Assembly: GCF_011045025.1 (NCBI RefSeq)
Contig: NZ_JAAKZX010000042.1
Location: 1 to 54,535 of the forward strand
Length of the DNA: 54,535 nt
Origin: Streptomyces ureilyticus
GTDB lineage: Bacteria > Actinomycetota > Actinomycetes > Streptomycetales > Streptomycetaceae
Direction of reading: 5' to 3'
The notes beneath the pieces are model-generated. The model worked only from the letters and a program-made list of their open reading frames with translations. It was not told where the DNA came from and made no database searches. The position numbers and the translations under genes are program-made. Position 1 is the first letter of the stretch. Each line of letters starts with the position of its first letter. Of the stretch, positions 34,995 to 42,850 are shown in pieces.

Positions 34995-35357
34995 GTGGCG
35001 GTACGAGCGGTCCGCGGCGCCGTCCAACTGGAGCGGGACGAGGCCGGGCACATGGACGAGCAGGTCAGTGAGCTGCTCACCGCCATCCTGGAGCGGAACT
35101 CTCTGACCACCGAGGACCTCATCAGCATCTGGTTCACGGCGACGCCCGACCTGCACAGCGACTTTCCGGCCGCCGCCGCGCGCAAGCTCGGCATCGCCGA
35201 CGTACCGCTGATCTGCGCACAGGAGCTGGACATCGAGGGCGCCATGCCCCGGGTCGTACGCGTCCTCGCGCACATCGAGTCCGATCTGCCGCGCTCCGAC
35301 ATCGCGCATGTCTACCTCGGCGCCGCGGCCGCGCTCCGCAAGGACATCGCCCAGTGA
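34995..35357 (+). CDS. aroH: Chorismate mutase, AroH class
   Basis: A 120-residue chorismate mutase turning chorismate into prephenate for Phe and Tyr synthesis. It matches the AroH (trimeric barrel) fold: VRAVRGAVQLERDEA at the start with the active-site Arg, NSLTTEDLISIWFTATPDL, FPAAAARKLG, and VPLICAQELDIEGAMPRVVRVL. GTG 34995 has GAGGAG seven bases upstream. It overlaps tyrA by four bases, so the two consecutive steps to tyrosine are coupled. Confidence 0.93.
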   Translation: MAVRAVRGAVQLERDEAGHMDEQVSELLTAILERNSLTTEDLISIWFTATPDLHSDFPAAAARKLGIADVPLICAQELDIEGAMPRVVRVLAHIESDLPRSDIAHVYLGAAAALRKDIAQ

Positions 35358-36439
35358 GGACCGCACTCGTCATCGGTACGGGGCTCATCGGCACGTCCGC
35401 GGCGCTGGCCCTGGTGGGGCGTGGCGTCGTCGTGCACCTCGCCGACCACGACCCGGAGCAGGCCCGTACGGCCGCCGCGCTCGGCGCGGGCATGGACGAG
35501 GAGCCCCGGGGCCCCGTCGACCTCGCGATCGTGGCGGCGCCGCCCGCACACGTGGCCGCGACGCTCGCCGACGCCATGCGGCGCGGGGTCGCGCGCGGCT
35601 ACCTGGACGTGGCCAGCGTCAAGGGCGGGCCGCGCCGCGAGCTGGAGTCGCTGGGCCTCGACCTCTCCGCGTACATCGGTTCCCATCCCATGTCGGGCCG
35701 TGAGAAGTCGGGCCCGCTGGCCGCGACCGGGGACCTCTTCGAGGGGCGCCCCTGGGTGCTGACGCCGACCCGGGACACCGACACCGACGTGCTCAACCTG
35801 GCGCTGGAGTTGGTGTCGCACTGCCGTGCCGTGCCCGTCGTCATGGACGCCGACGCCCACGACCGCGCGGTCGCCCTGGTCTCCCACATGCCCCACCTGG
35901 TGTCCAGCATGGTCGCCGCGCGTCTGGAGAACGCCGAGGAGGCAGCCGTACGCCTCTGTGGCCAGGGCATCCGTGACGTCACGCGCATCGCGGCCTCCGA
36001 CCCCCGGATGTGGATCGACATCCTGTCCGCGAACCCGGGCCCGGTCGCCGACCTCCTCGCGGACGTCTCCGCCGACCTGGACGAAACGGTGCAGGCCCTG
36101 CGCGCCCTCCAGTCCTCCGACGAGGCCAAGCGCCGCGAGGGCGCCACCGGCATCGAGGACGTCCTGCGCCGCGGCAACGTCGGCCAGGTCCGCGTCCCGG
36201 GCAAACACGGCGCCGCCCCCACGGTGTACGAGAGCGTCGTCGTCCTCATCAACGACCAGCCCGGCCAACTGGCCCGCATCTTCGCGGACGCGGGCGCCGC
36301 GGGCGTCAACATCGAGGACGTACGCATCGAGCACGCGACCGGGCAGCAGGCGGGCCTGGTGGAGCTGATGGTGAAGCCGACTGTGGCGCCGGTGCTGACG
36401 GCGGCGTTGCGGGAGCGGGGCTGGGCGATCCGGCAGTAG
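35354..36439 (+). CDS. tyrA: Prephenate dehydrogenase with ACT domain
   Basis: A 361-residue enzyme for oxidative decarboxylation of prephenate to 4-hydroxyphenylpyruvate. The NAD-binding site is VIGTGLIGTSAALAL (residues 5-19); the catalytic His lies in GSHPMSGREKSG; the helical dimer domain includes AHDRAVALVSHMPHLVSS. Residues about 290-361 are an ACT regulatory domain (VVVLINDQPGQLARIFADAG, VNIEDVRIEHATG), probably for feedback by an aromatic amino acid. GTG 35354 overlaps the aroH stop (GTGA). Confidence 0.94.
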   Translation: MRTALVIGTGLIGTSAALALVGRGVVVHLADHDPEQARTAAALGAGMDEEPRGPVDLAIVAAPPAHVAATLADAMRRGVARGYLDVASVKGGPRRELESLGLDLSAYIGSHPMSGREKSGPLAATGDLFEGRPWVLTPTRDTDTDVLNLALELVSHCRAVPVVMDADAHDRAVALVSHMPHLVSSMVAARLENAEEAAVRLCGQGIRDVTRIAASDPRMWIDILSANPGPVADLLADVSADLDETVQALRALQSSDEAKRREGATGIEDVLRRGNVGQVRVPGKHGAAPTVYESVVVLINDQPGQLARIFADAGAAGVNIEDVRIEHATGQQAGLVELMVKPTVAPVLTAALRERGWAIRQ

Positions 36440-36588
36440 CGGTAGGGGTCGCCGTAGCCGCACCGAAGCTCGTAGGGCGGGCCGCCCGGAGGCCAGTAAT
36501 ACCGGGCTCGGGGAGACAGTAACCTTGTGCGGGGCGCGATCGTGCCCCTGCCAGCCCACCACCCCGTACCAGGAAGGTGCCCGCACCC

Positions 36589-37284
36589 GTGGAAACCAGC
36601 GCCGCCCGGACCGCTCCGGCAGTGATCGTCGCCATTGACGGCCCCTCCGGCACGGGCAAGTCGAGCACCTCCAAGGCCGTCGCGGCCCAGCTCGGTCTGA
36701 GCTACCTCGACACCGGCGCCCAGTACCGGGCGATCACCTGGTGGATGGTGAACAACGGCATAGACGTCAGCGACCCCTCCGCTATCGCCGCCGTGGCCGC
36801 GAAGCCCGAGATCGTGTCGGGTACGGACCCCTCGGCGCCCACCATCACGGTGGACGGCACGGATGTCTCGGGCCCGATCCGCACCCAGGAGGTCACCTCC
36901 AAGGTCAGCGCGGTCAGTGCCGTGCCCGAGGTGCGCGCCCGGATCACCGAGCTGCAGCGCTCGGTCGCCGCGTCGGCCGAGGGGGGCATCGTGGTCGAGG
37001 GCCGGGACATCGGGACCACCGTCCTGCCCGACGCCGACCTGAAGATCTTCCTCACGGCGTCCCCGGAGGCCCGCGCCGCCCGCCGCAGCGGCGAGCTCAA
37101 GGGCGCCGACCTGCACACGACCCGCGAGGCCCTGCTGAAGCGGGACGCGGCCGACTCCACCCGTAAGACCTCGCCGCTCGCCAAGGCGGACGACGCGGTC
37201 GAGGTGGACACCTCCGACCTCACGCTCCAGCAGGTCATCGAGTGCGTCGTCACCCTCGTCGAGGAGAAGCGGGCAGCGAAGTGA
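36589..37284 (+). CDS. cmk: Cytidylate kinase
   Basis: A 231-residue (d)CMP kinase. Walker A is IDGPSGTGKSSTSK near the start, followed by LGLSYLDTGAQYRAITWW; the NMP-binding and catalytic parts are VVEGRDIGTTVLPDADLKIFL (split) and ARAARRSGEL. GTG 36589 is 11 bases after an AGGAAGG; GTG 36577 is closer than a ribosome site allows. It overlaps the acyltransferase gene by four bases; the cmk-plsC-der order is widely conserved in actinobacteria. Role: phosphorylates CMP/dCMP for RNA, DNA and phospholipid synthesis. Confidence 0.94.
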   Translation: METSAARTAPAVIVAIDGPSGTGKSSTSKAVAAQLGLSYLDTGAQYRAITWWMVNNGIDVSDPSAIAAVAAKPEIVSGTDPSAPTITVDGTDVSGPIRTQEVTSKVSAVSAVPEVRARITELQRSVAASAEGGIVVEGRDIGTTVLPDADLKIFLTASPEARAARRSGELKGADLHTTREALLKRDAADSTRKTSPLAKADDAVEVDTSDLTLQQVIECVVTLVEEKRAAK

Positions 37285-37958
37285 CCGAGCCACCTTCGGC
37301 ACGCGGTGCCGAGGTCGGGAGGCGCATCGGCGTCGGCCTGATGTACGGGCTGTGGAAGCCGCGCGTCCTGGGCGCCTGGAAGGTCCCCGCGACCGGCCCG
37401 GTGATCCTCGCCCCCAACCACTCCCACAACATCGACGGCCCGATGGTCATCGGCGTGGCACCCCGGCCATCGCATTTCCTGGTCAAGAAGGAGGCGTTCG
37501 TCGGCCCGCTCGGCCCCTTCATGCACGCCGTCGGCCAGCTGAAAGTGGACCGCTCGACCGCCGACCGCACCGCCATCACCCAGGCCCTCGGCGTCCTGGA
37601 GAACGGCGGAGTCCTCGGCATCTTCCCCGAGGGCAGCCGCGGCGAGGGCGACTTCGCCGCACTGCGCGCCGGACTCGCCTACTTCGCCGTACGCAGCGGA
37701 GCGCCGGTCGTTCCGGTCGCCGTCCTGGGAAGTACGGAGCGGCGCGGACGGTTGATAAAGGGGCTGCCTCCGCTGCGCAGCCGCGTAGACGTCGTCTTCG
37801 GCGACCCTTTCGAAGCGGGCGACGGCAGCGGGCGGCGTACGCGCAAGGCGCTCGACGAGGCGACCGAGCGCATCCAGAAGCAGCTCGCCGCCCACCTGGA
37901 AGACGCCAGGCGCCTCACCGGACGCCTGGAAAACGCCCGGCGTCCCAGCACGCACTAG
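37281..37958 (+). CDS. 1-acyl-sn-glycerol-3-phosphate acyltransferase (PlsC family)
   Basis: A 225-residue acyltransferase transferring an acyl chain to the sn-2 position of lysophosphatidate, or a related step. The catalytic H-x4-D is in NHSHNIDGP (motif I); VKKEAFVGPLGPFMHAVGQLKVDR (split) forms motif II and FPEGSRG motif III; VVPVAVLGS is motif IV. GTG 37281 overlaps the cmk stop (GTGA). No long membrane helix, so probably peripheral. It sits between cmk and der as in many actinobacteria. Confidence 0.92.
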   Translation: MTEPPSARGAEVGRRIGVGLMYGLWKPRVLGAWKVPATGPVILAPNHSHNIDGPMVIGVAPRPSHFLVKKEAFVGPLGPFMHAVGQLKVDRSTADRTAITQALGVLENGGVLGIFPEGSRGEGDFAALRAGLAYFAVRSGAPVVPVAVLGSTERRGRLIKGLPPLRSRVDVVFGDPFEAGDGSGRRTRKALDEATERIQKQLAAHLEDARRLTGRLENARRPSTH

Positions 37959-38035
37959 GCGACACTTGAGTAGTGGATCACCCAGATTCAGGGGGTTCCA
38001 CCGATCACCACGATGAACGACGAGGTACGGACTTC

Positions 38036-39505
38036 ATGAACGACCACATCCAGCCCGACGGCTCGGAGCACGAGCACGGGGCACTTGGCGATGCCGAGTT
38101 CGCGGAGTTCATGGAGCTCGCCGCGGAAGAGGGCTTCGACGTCGAGGACGTCGAGGGCGCGATCGAGGCGGCCGGCCACGGCCCGCTCCCGGTCCTCGCC
38201 GTCATCGGCCGCCCGAATGTCGGCAAGTCGACCCTGGTGAACCGCATCATCGGCCGCCGGGAGGCGGTCGTCGAGGACAAGCCCGGCGTCACCCGCGACC
38301 GCGTCACGTACGAGGCCGAGTGGGCGGGCCGCCGCTTCAAGGTCGTCGACACCGGCGGCTGGGAGCAGGACGTCCTCGGCATCGACGCGTCCGTGGCCGC
38401 GCAGGCCGAGTACGCGATCGACGCGGCCGACGCCGTCGTCTTCGTCGTGGACGCCAAGGTCGGCGCGACCGACACCGACGAGGCGGTCGTCCGGCTGCTG
38501 CGCAAGGCCGGCAAGCCCGTCGTGCTGTGCGCCAACAAGGTCGACGGCCCGAGCGGTGAGGCCGACGCGGCGTACCTGTGGTCCCTCGGCCTCGGCGAGC
38601 CGCACCCCGTCTCCGCCCTGCACGGCCGCGGCACCGGCGACATGCTGGACGCCGTCCTTGAGGCGCTGCCGGACGCCCCGGCGCAGACCTTCGGCGTCGG
38701 TGTCGGCGGACCGCGCCGTATCGCCCTCATCGGCCGCCCGAATGTCGGCAAGTCGTCTCTGCTCAACAAGGTGGCGAACGAGGAGCGCGTGGTCGTCAAC
38801 GAGGTCGCGGGCACCACCCGTGACCCGGTCGACGAACTCATCGAACTCGGCGGAGTCACCTGGAAGTTCGTGGACACGGCGGGCATCCGCAAGCGCGTCC
38901 ACCTCCAGCAGGGCGCCGACTACTACGCCTCGCTGCGCACGGCCGCCGCCGTGGAGAAGGCGGAGCTCGCGGTGATCCTCATCGACGCCTCCGAGTCCAT
39001 CTCCGTCCAGGACCAGCGCATCGTGACGATGGCCGTGGAGGCGGGCCGCGCGATCGTCGTCGCCTTCAACAAGTGGGACACCCTCGACGAGGAGCGCCGC
39101 TACTACCTGGAGCGGGAGATCGAGACCGAGCTCGCCCAGGTGGCGTGGGCGCCGCGCGTCAACGTCTCGGCGCGCACGGGCCGCCACATGGAGAAGCTGG
39201 TCCCGGCCATCGAGACCGCGCTGGCCGGCTGGGAGACCCGGGTCCCGACAGGCCGGCTGAACGCCTTCCTCGGCGAGCTGGTCGCCTCACACCCGCACCC
39301 GATCCGGGGCGGCAAGCAGCCCCGCATTCTGTTCGGCACGCAGGCGGGCACAAAGCCCCCGCGGTTCGTGCTCTTCTCGTCCGGCTTCATCGAGCACGGC
39401 TACCGGCGCTTCGTCGAGCGCCGCCTGCGCGAGGAGTTCGGCTTCGAGGGGACGCCGATCCATATCTCCGTAAGGGTGCGCGAGAAGCGCGGCAAGAAGA
39501 AGTAA
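38036..39505 (+). CDS. der: Ribosome-biogenesis GTPase Der (EngA)
   Basis: A 489-residue double GTPase for 50S subunit assembly. The first G domain has GRPNVGKSTLVNR, DTGGW and NKVD; the second has GRPNVGKSSLLNK, DTAGI and NKWD. The C-terminal KH-like domain begins RVPTGRLNAFLGELV and ends in a Lys-rich tail. Residues 1-55 are an acidic extension (EFAEFMELAAEEGFDVEDVEGAIEAA, split) typical of actinobacteria. ATG 38036 is chosen for its ACGAGG ribosome site; GTG 37973 in frame would add 21 residues. A long perfect hairpin follows the stop. Confidence 0.95.
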   Translation: MNDHIQPDGSEHEHGALGDAEFAEFMELAAEEGFDVEDVEGAIEAAGHGPLPVLAVIGRPNVGKSTLVNRIIGRREAVVEDKPGVTRDRVTYEAEWAGRRFKVVDTGGWEQDVLGIDASVAAQAEYAIDAADAVVFVVDAKVGATDTDEAVVRLLRKAGKPVVLCANKVDGPSGEADAAYLWSLGLGEPHPVSALHGRGTGDMLDAVLEALPDAPAQTFGVGVGGPRRIALIGRPNVGKSSLLNKVANEERVVVNEVAGTTRDPVDELIELGGVTWKFVDTAGIRKRVHLQQGADYYASLRTAAAVEKAELAVILIDASESISVQDQRIVTMAVEAGRAIVVAFNKWDTLDEERRYYLEREIETELAQVAWAPRVNVSARTGRHMEKLVPAIETALAGWETRVPTGRLNAFLGELVASHPHPIRGGKQPRILFGTQAGTKPPRFVLFSSGFIEHGYRRFVERRLREEFGFEGTPIHISVRVREKRGKKK

Positions 39506-39532
39506 CGGGCGCCTGCTGCGAGTTGAGCGCGT

Positions 39533-39568
39533 GGAAAGGGCCCCCTGCTGATGCAGGGGGCCCTTTCC
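39533..39568 (+). terminator. Terminator hairpin after der
   Basis: GGAAAGGGCCCCCTGC (39533-39548) pairs perfectly with GCAGGGGGCCCTTTCC (39553-39568), 4-base loop, no T-run. It lies between der and the convergent hypothetical gene. Confidence 0.85.
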
Positions 39569-39614
39569 GTACGTGCGAGATGCTCCGTATGTGCGAGATG
39601 TACGAGCAGCCGCG

Positions 39615-39935
39615 TCAGCGTTCCTTACGTGGCCAGGGCGGCAGCGCCGGGATCAGCCCCGAGGCGTGCTGCCGCGCGACCGGCTGCCAGATGCCGGTGC
39701 CGCGGCTGCGTGAGGCCGGACGTCCGCTCGCGTTCTGCACGGTCCCGAAGGCGGTGAAGCCCAGCTCCTCCTCGCCGCTGCGATCGCCCGGCAGGGCACG
39801 GAAGGACCGGCGGAACTCCGCGTAGAGCGCGTCGTAGATCGGCGTGGCCGAATGACCGGAGGAGTCCTGCGCCGGCCGCATGGCCGGGATCGGAGCGGTG
39901 TACGGCAGGCGGCGAGGGGAGTCGTAGGTGTGCAC
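39615..39935 (-). CDS. Conserved Streptomyces-type hypothetical protein
   Basis: A 106-residue protein without recognisable function. The central part IYDALYAEFRRSFRALPGDRSGEEELGFTAFG (split into helix and loop) has the look of a conserved small domain, flanked by Pro/Arg-rich ends. It has no Cys, signal peptide or membrane segment. GTG 39935 is the first in-frame start; ATG 39878 (MRPAQDSS) is a plausible shorter start. It lies between the der terminator and a dispersed repeat. Confidence 0.65.
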   Translation of the reverse strand: MHTYDSPRRLPYTAPIPAMRPAQDSSGHSATPIYDALYAEFRRSFRALPGDRSGEEELGFTAFGTVQNASGRPASRSRGTGIWQPVARQHASGLIPALPPWPRKER

Positions 39936-39964
39936 GTACGTGCCAACGACCCCGGGCCGCTAAC

Positions 39965-40093
39965 GGTGCGGGGCTGTGACATATGCGGCTACGCCGCGAT
40001 GGGGGTCCCCCCGCTCTGGGGGCCCCCCAGGCCCTTAAGGCACTGGGGGAGAAGCCGAGAGCGGGGGAGCGACCAGCCCCAACAGACCCGCAG
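39965..40093 (+). repeat. Dispersed intergenic repeat, copy B, with nested insertion
   Basis: Both halves match copy A (10804-10866): left GCGGGGCTGTGACATATGCGG at 39968-39988, right GCGACCAGCC and ACCCGCAG at the end. Between them are about 66 GC-rich bases starting ATGGGGGTCCCCCCGCTC (39999-40016) and ending GCCGAGAGCGGGGGAG (40054-40069). The same two ends occur at 47645-47685 in reverse. The 198-bp gap has no gene. Confidence 0.75.
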
Positions 40094-40133
40094 TTGACCC
40101 ACCGGTCTCAATACCCCGAGCCCAGCGGAGCGT

Positions 40134-40943
40134 TCACGTTCCAGCAAGCGGCATCGCGCAAGCCACCAGCTTCCCGTTCGCCGCCGCCTTGTCGAGGGCC
40201 TCGCGGAGCAGGTCCTCGCGGGGCTGGCGGCCGATCGAGCCGGCGGGGGCCGCGAACAGCAGCACCTGCTGGTGCTTGTTGGCGGCCTGCCGCCAGCTGT
40301 CGGTGACCTGGAGCGGCTGGTGGGCCTGCCACCAGGCGACGGGCGAGCCGCCACCGGTGCCGGGCTGCAGGACCGCGTGCAGCTGGCCCATGGCGAGCAG
40401 CACGGACCAGCCGTGCAGCACGCGCGGCACCTCGGTCAGCTGGGGCAGCGGCATGAAACCCTGCTCGATGAGGAGCGGCAGGAAGTCGTCACCGCCGCCT
40501 CCCGCCCCGGGGCGCGCGATGGGCCCGGTCGGCTCGACCACGAGCGCGGGGTGCAACTCGCCGCCGAGCAGGACGAGTCCGCTGGTGACGCCGAGGACGG
40601 CCTGCTCCGGCAGGACCTCGGAGGGGCGCTCGTGCCCGGTGACCGAGTCCTGCCCCGTGATCGAGTCCTGTCCGGTGATCGAGCGGACGGCTCCCTGCAG
40701 CTGCTCCTCGGTGACCTGGACGACCTGCGAGGGCAGGCAGGTGGCGTGGGCGAAGGCGAGGACGGCGGTCTCCTCGCCGATGAACAGGACGGTGCTGGTG
40801 CGCTCCTGTTCCGAGTCGCCCGGGGTGCGGCAGGACGTGCAGTCGTAACTGCCCGGGGCGTTCTCTCCGGCGAGCAGCCGGTCGGCTTCTTCGTCGCCGA
40901 TCTCGGCGCGTACGTCGTCGCTGACGTCGAGCATGCGCGGCAC
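40134..40943 (-). CDS. Conserved hypothetical protein with ITGQDS tandem repeat
   Basis: A 269-residue cytoplasmic protein that I recognise only as a Streptomyces-type hypothetical. Residues about 30-40 hold one CTSC pair; TVLFIGEETAVLAFAHATCLPSQVV follows (split). About residue 88-106 the 18-bp units at 40639-40684 encode SITGQDSITGQDSVTGHE. The C-terminal half includes VLHGWSVLLAMGQLHAVLQPG and SWRQAANKHQQVLLFAAP. GTG 40943 has GAGGAG about eight bases upstream; ATG 40934 is the alternative. Its upstream region is shared with the Rpf gene. Confidence 0.78.
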   Translation of the reverse strand: MPRMLDVSDDVRAEIGDEEADRLLAGENAPGSYDCTSCRTPGDSEQERTSTVLFIGEETAVLAFAHATCLPSQVVQVTEEQLQGAVRSITGQDSITGQDSVTGHERPSEVLPEQAVLGVTSGLVLLGGELHPALVVEPTGPIARPGAGGGGDDFLPLLIEQGFMPLPQLTEVPRVLHGWSVLLAMGQLHAVLQPGTGGGSPVAWWQAHQPLQVTDSWRQAANKHQQVLLFAAPAGSIGRQPREDLLREALDKAAANGKLVACAMPLAGT

Positions 40944-41205
40944 GGGTGGCTCCTCGGGATGCGGTGCGTGCGTCGCCGGGCGGCTCCCGGCTCATGAAGC
41001 GGGAGGGTTCCCGGTTCATGAAGAAGACAACGGACGATCTGTGGCCGGAGTCACGCCCGGGAGCGAACGGAATCGCACCATCCTGCGCGCACGGTGAATC
41101 CGGCTGCGGAATCTGCTACTCCATGCCAACTCCTCGGAAATCCAAGGAAGTTGATTCGGTGAGGTGAGTCACAGATCGTCAGGAGACAGGGTAGACAAAT
41201 CCGGA

Positions 41206-41243
41206 TATCGGCGAATGAAGTGGGTGGCTGGAATTCGCCGATA
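41206..41243. promoter_or_regulatory. 11-bp inverted repeat upstream of the first Rpf gene
   Basis: TATCGGCGAAT (41206-41216) and ATTCGCCGATA (41233-41243) are perfect inverted copies 16 bases apart, in the 538-bp gap between the ITGQDS protein and the Rpf gene. It may bind a dimeric regulator or form a stem in the leader. The rest of the gap has no convincing gene. Confidence 0.5.
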
Positions 41244-41481
41244 CTGCTGGTAACGGCGAACTGGCCTGGAATGACAAGGATTTGGTTGATATAGGGCCGC
41301 GCACCTCCATAGATTCCTCGGCCGTGTGCAACGAGCACCGCTCGGGTACGTCCGCCGGCCGCACCACAGCCAGCTCGAAGCACCACCGTCGGCGGACGGG
41401 GCGGACCGGAGCAACCGCGGCCAAAGGGCGGCGAGTTCCGTCCCGCCTTGGGGGACCCCGAGTCCTTCGAGAGGGAACTAC

Positions 41482-42102
41482 ATGTCCGATTGTGCCGACA
41501 CCACTCGCAAGGTACGTACGACCGCGGTCTTCGCCGGGGCGGCCCTGCTCGCCCCCCTCGGACTGCTCGCCGCCGGCAGCAACGCCGCGGCGGCGGACAG
41601 CGGAGTGTGGGACCGCATCGCCCAGTGCGAGAGCGGCAACAACTGGCACATCAACACCGGTAACGGCTACTACGGAGGACTCCAGTTCTCCGCGGCCACC
41701 TGGCGCGCGTACGGCGGCACGGCCTACGCGTCGACCGCCGACAAGGCCTCCAAGGCGCAGCAGATCGCTGTGGCCACCAAGGTGCAGCGCGCGCAGGGCT
41801 GGGGCGCCTGGCCCACCTGCTCCTCGCGGGCCGGCGCGTCCGGCAGCGCGCCCGCCGCCCCCACGCCCGGCACCAAGGCCGCCCCGTCCAAGCCCGCGAA
41901 GCCGTCGAAGGCGCCGGCCCGCTCGACCAGCCACCCCGGCCGCGACGCGTCCCGCGGCGACTACACCGTCCGCGCCGGCGACACGCTGAGCGCCATAGCC
42001 GCGCGGCACGGGACCACCTGGGAGCGGATCTTCGCCGCCAACAGGGCCGCCATCGGCACCGATCCCAACATGATCGTCCCCGGGCAGCGGCTCAATCTCT
42101 GA
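41482..42102 (+). CDS. Secreted resuscitation-promoting-factor-like muralytic protein (Rpf + LysM)
   Basis: A 206-residue exported cell-wall hydrolase. A signal peptide (KVRTTAVFAGAALLAPLGLLAAGSNAAAA, split) is followed by the Rpf domain (about 40-115: VWDRIAQCESGNNW with the catalytic Glu, GYYGGLQFSAATWRAYGG, and a Cys pair), a Pro/Ala/Lys linker, and a C-terminal LysM domain (YTVRAGDTLSAIAARHGTTWERIFAAN). Rpf proteins cleave peptidoglycan glycan strands and help spores germinate and dormant cells restart. ATG 41482 has GAGGGAA upstream; the earlier in-frame part has no signal peptide. Confidence 0.92.
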   Translation: MSDCADTTRKVRTTAVFAGAALLAPLGLLAAGSNAAAADSGVWDRIAQCESGNNWHINTGNGYYGGLQFSAATWRAYGGTAYASTADKASKAQQIAVATKVQRAQGWGAWPTCSSRAGASGSAPAAPTPGTKAAPSKPAKPSKAPARSTSHPGRDASRGDYTVRAGDTLSAIAARHGTTWERIFAANRAAIGTDPNMIVPGQRLNL

Positions 42103-42132
42103 GCCCTCTGCTCCCCCTGCCCTCGGGGCATC

Positions 42133-42166
42133 GGGCCCCATCCGGTCCTCCGACCGGGTGGGGCCC
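42133..42166 (+). terminator. Terminator hairpin between the Rpf genes
   Basis: GGGCCCCATCCGGTC (42133-42147) pairs with GACCGGGTGGGGCCC (42152-42166) with one wobble pair, 4-base loop. It indicates that the two Rpf genes are transcribed separately. Confidence 0.7.
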
Positions 42167-42211
42167 CACCCGCCTCAGGCGCGGCTCAACGGACCACCTT
42201 TGCCGCCTGCT

Positions 42212-42223
42212 TAGCGTGGCCGA
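42212..42223 (+). promoter_or_regulatory. Leaderless-type -10 element
   Basis: TAGCGT (42212-42217), six bases, then ATG 42224; no ribosome site. Confidence 0.5.
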
Positions 42224-42850
42224 ATGCTGATCAAGCGCATGTGGTACGCGGCTGTCGTCGCCGTAGCCCTGACCCTGCTCGCCCCCGCCGAGGCGGCCCC
42301 CGCGCCACCGCTTCCGGCGTCCGGTCCTCCGGGCGGGGCCCGGACGGCGTCCGACTGCACGAAAGACCAGTGGCCGTGGGGCTGTGTCGCCCATTGCGAG
42401 AGCAGTGGCCGCTGGGATGTGAACACCGGAAACGGCTTCTACGGAGGGCTGCAGTTCCGGCAGTCCACCTGGGAGCAGTTCGGCGGCCTGAAGTATGCGA
42501 GGCGCGCGGATCTGGCCACCCGTCAGGAGCAGATCACCGTCGCCCAGGAAGTGCTGAGCGTCCAGGGATGGGAGGCGTGGCCCGTCTGCTCCAAGAGGTA
42601 CGGACTCACGGGCCGGGCGCATGTGGTGAAGCCCGGCGACACGCTCTCGTCACTTGCCCACCGCTACAAGATCAAGGGTGGCTGGCAGGCGCTCTACCAG
42701 CTCAACAAGCAGACCGTCGGGAAGGATCCGAACCGGCTGACTCCCGGCATGATGCTGAGCCTCCCCAAGGGGGCCGCCTCCGGCCGGGCGGTCACTCCCG
42801 GTCCGGTGCTGATGGGTCCGCCGCTGCCCACTCCGCCGCCTCGCCGCTGA
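42224..42850 (+). CDS. Second secreted Rpf + LysM protein
   Basis: A 208-residue paralogue of the previous gene: signal peptide (MWYAAVVAVALTLLAPAEA), Rpf domain with the catalytic Glu in GCVAHCESSGRW and GFYGGLQFRQSTWEQFGG, then LysM (HVVKPGDTLSSLAHRYKIKGGWQALYQLN) and a Pro-rich tail. The linker between domains is much shorter than in the first copy. ATG 42224 looks leaderless. Its last 59 bases overlap the convergent LivF gene. Confidence 0.9.
   Translation: MLIKRMWYAAVVAVALTLLAPAEAAPAPPLPASGPPGGARTASDCTKDQWPWGCVAHCESSGRWDVNTGNGFYGGLQFRQSTWEQFGGLKYARRADLATRQEQITVAQEVLSVQGWEAWPVCSKRYGLTGRAHVVKPGDTLSSLAHRYKIKGGWQALYQLNKQTVGKDPNRLTPGMMLSLPKGAASGRAVTPGPVLMGPPLPTPPPRR

Noticed and set aside
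40946..41167. A 73-codon frame between the ITGQDS protein and the Rpf gene
   Set aside because: No ribosome site, no conserved features, and it begins inside the ribosome site region of the minus-strand gene.
41302..41480. A ydaO-type (c-di-AMP) riboswitch before the first Rpf gene, suggested by GGGGGACCCC
   Set aside because: Only that motif is present, about 30 bases before the start; the rest of the conserved core is missing.
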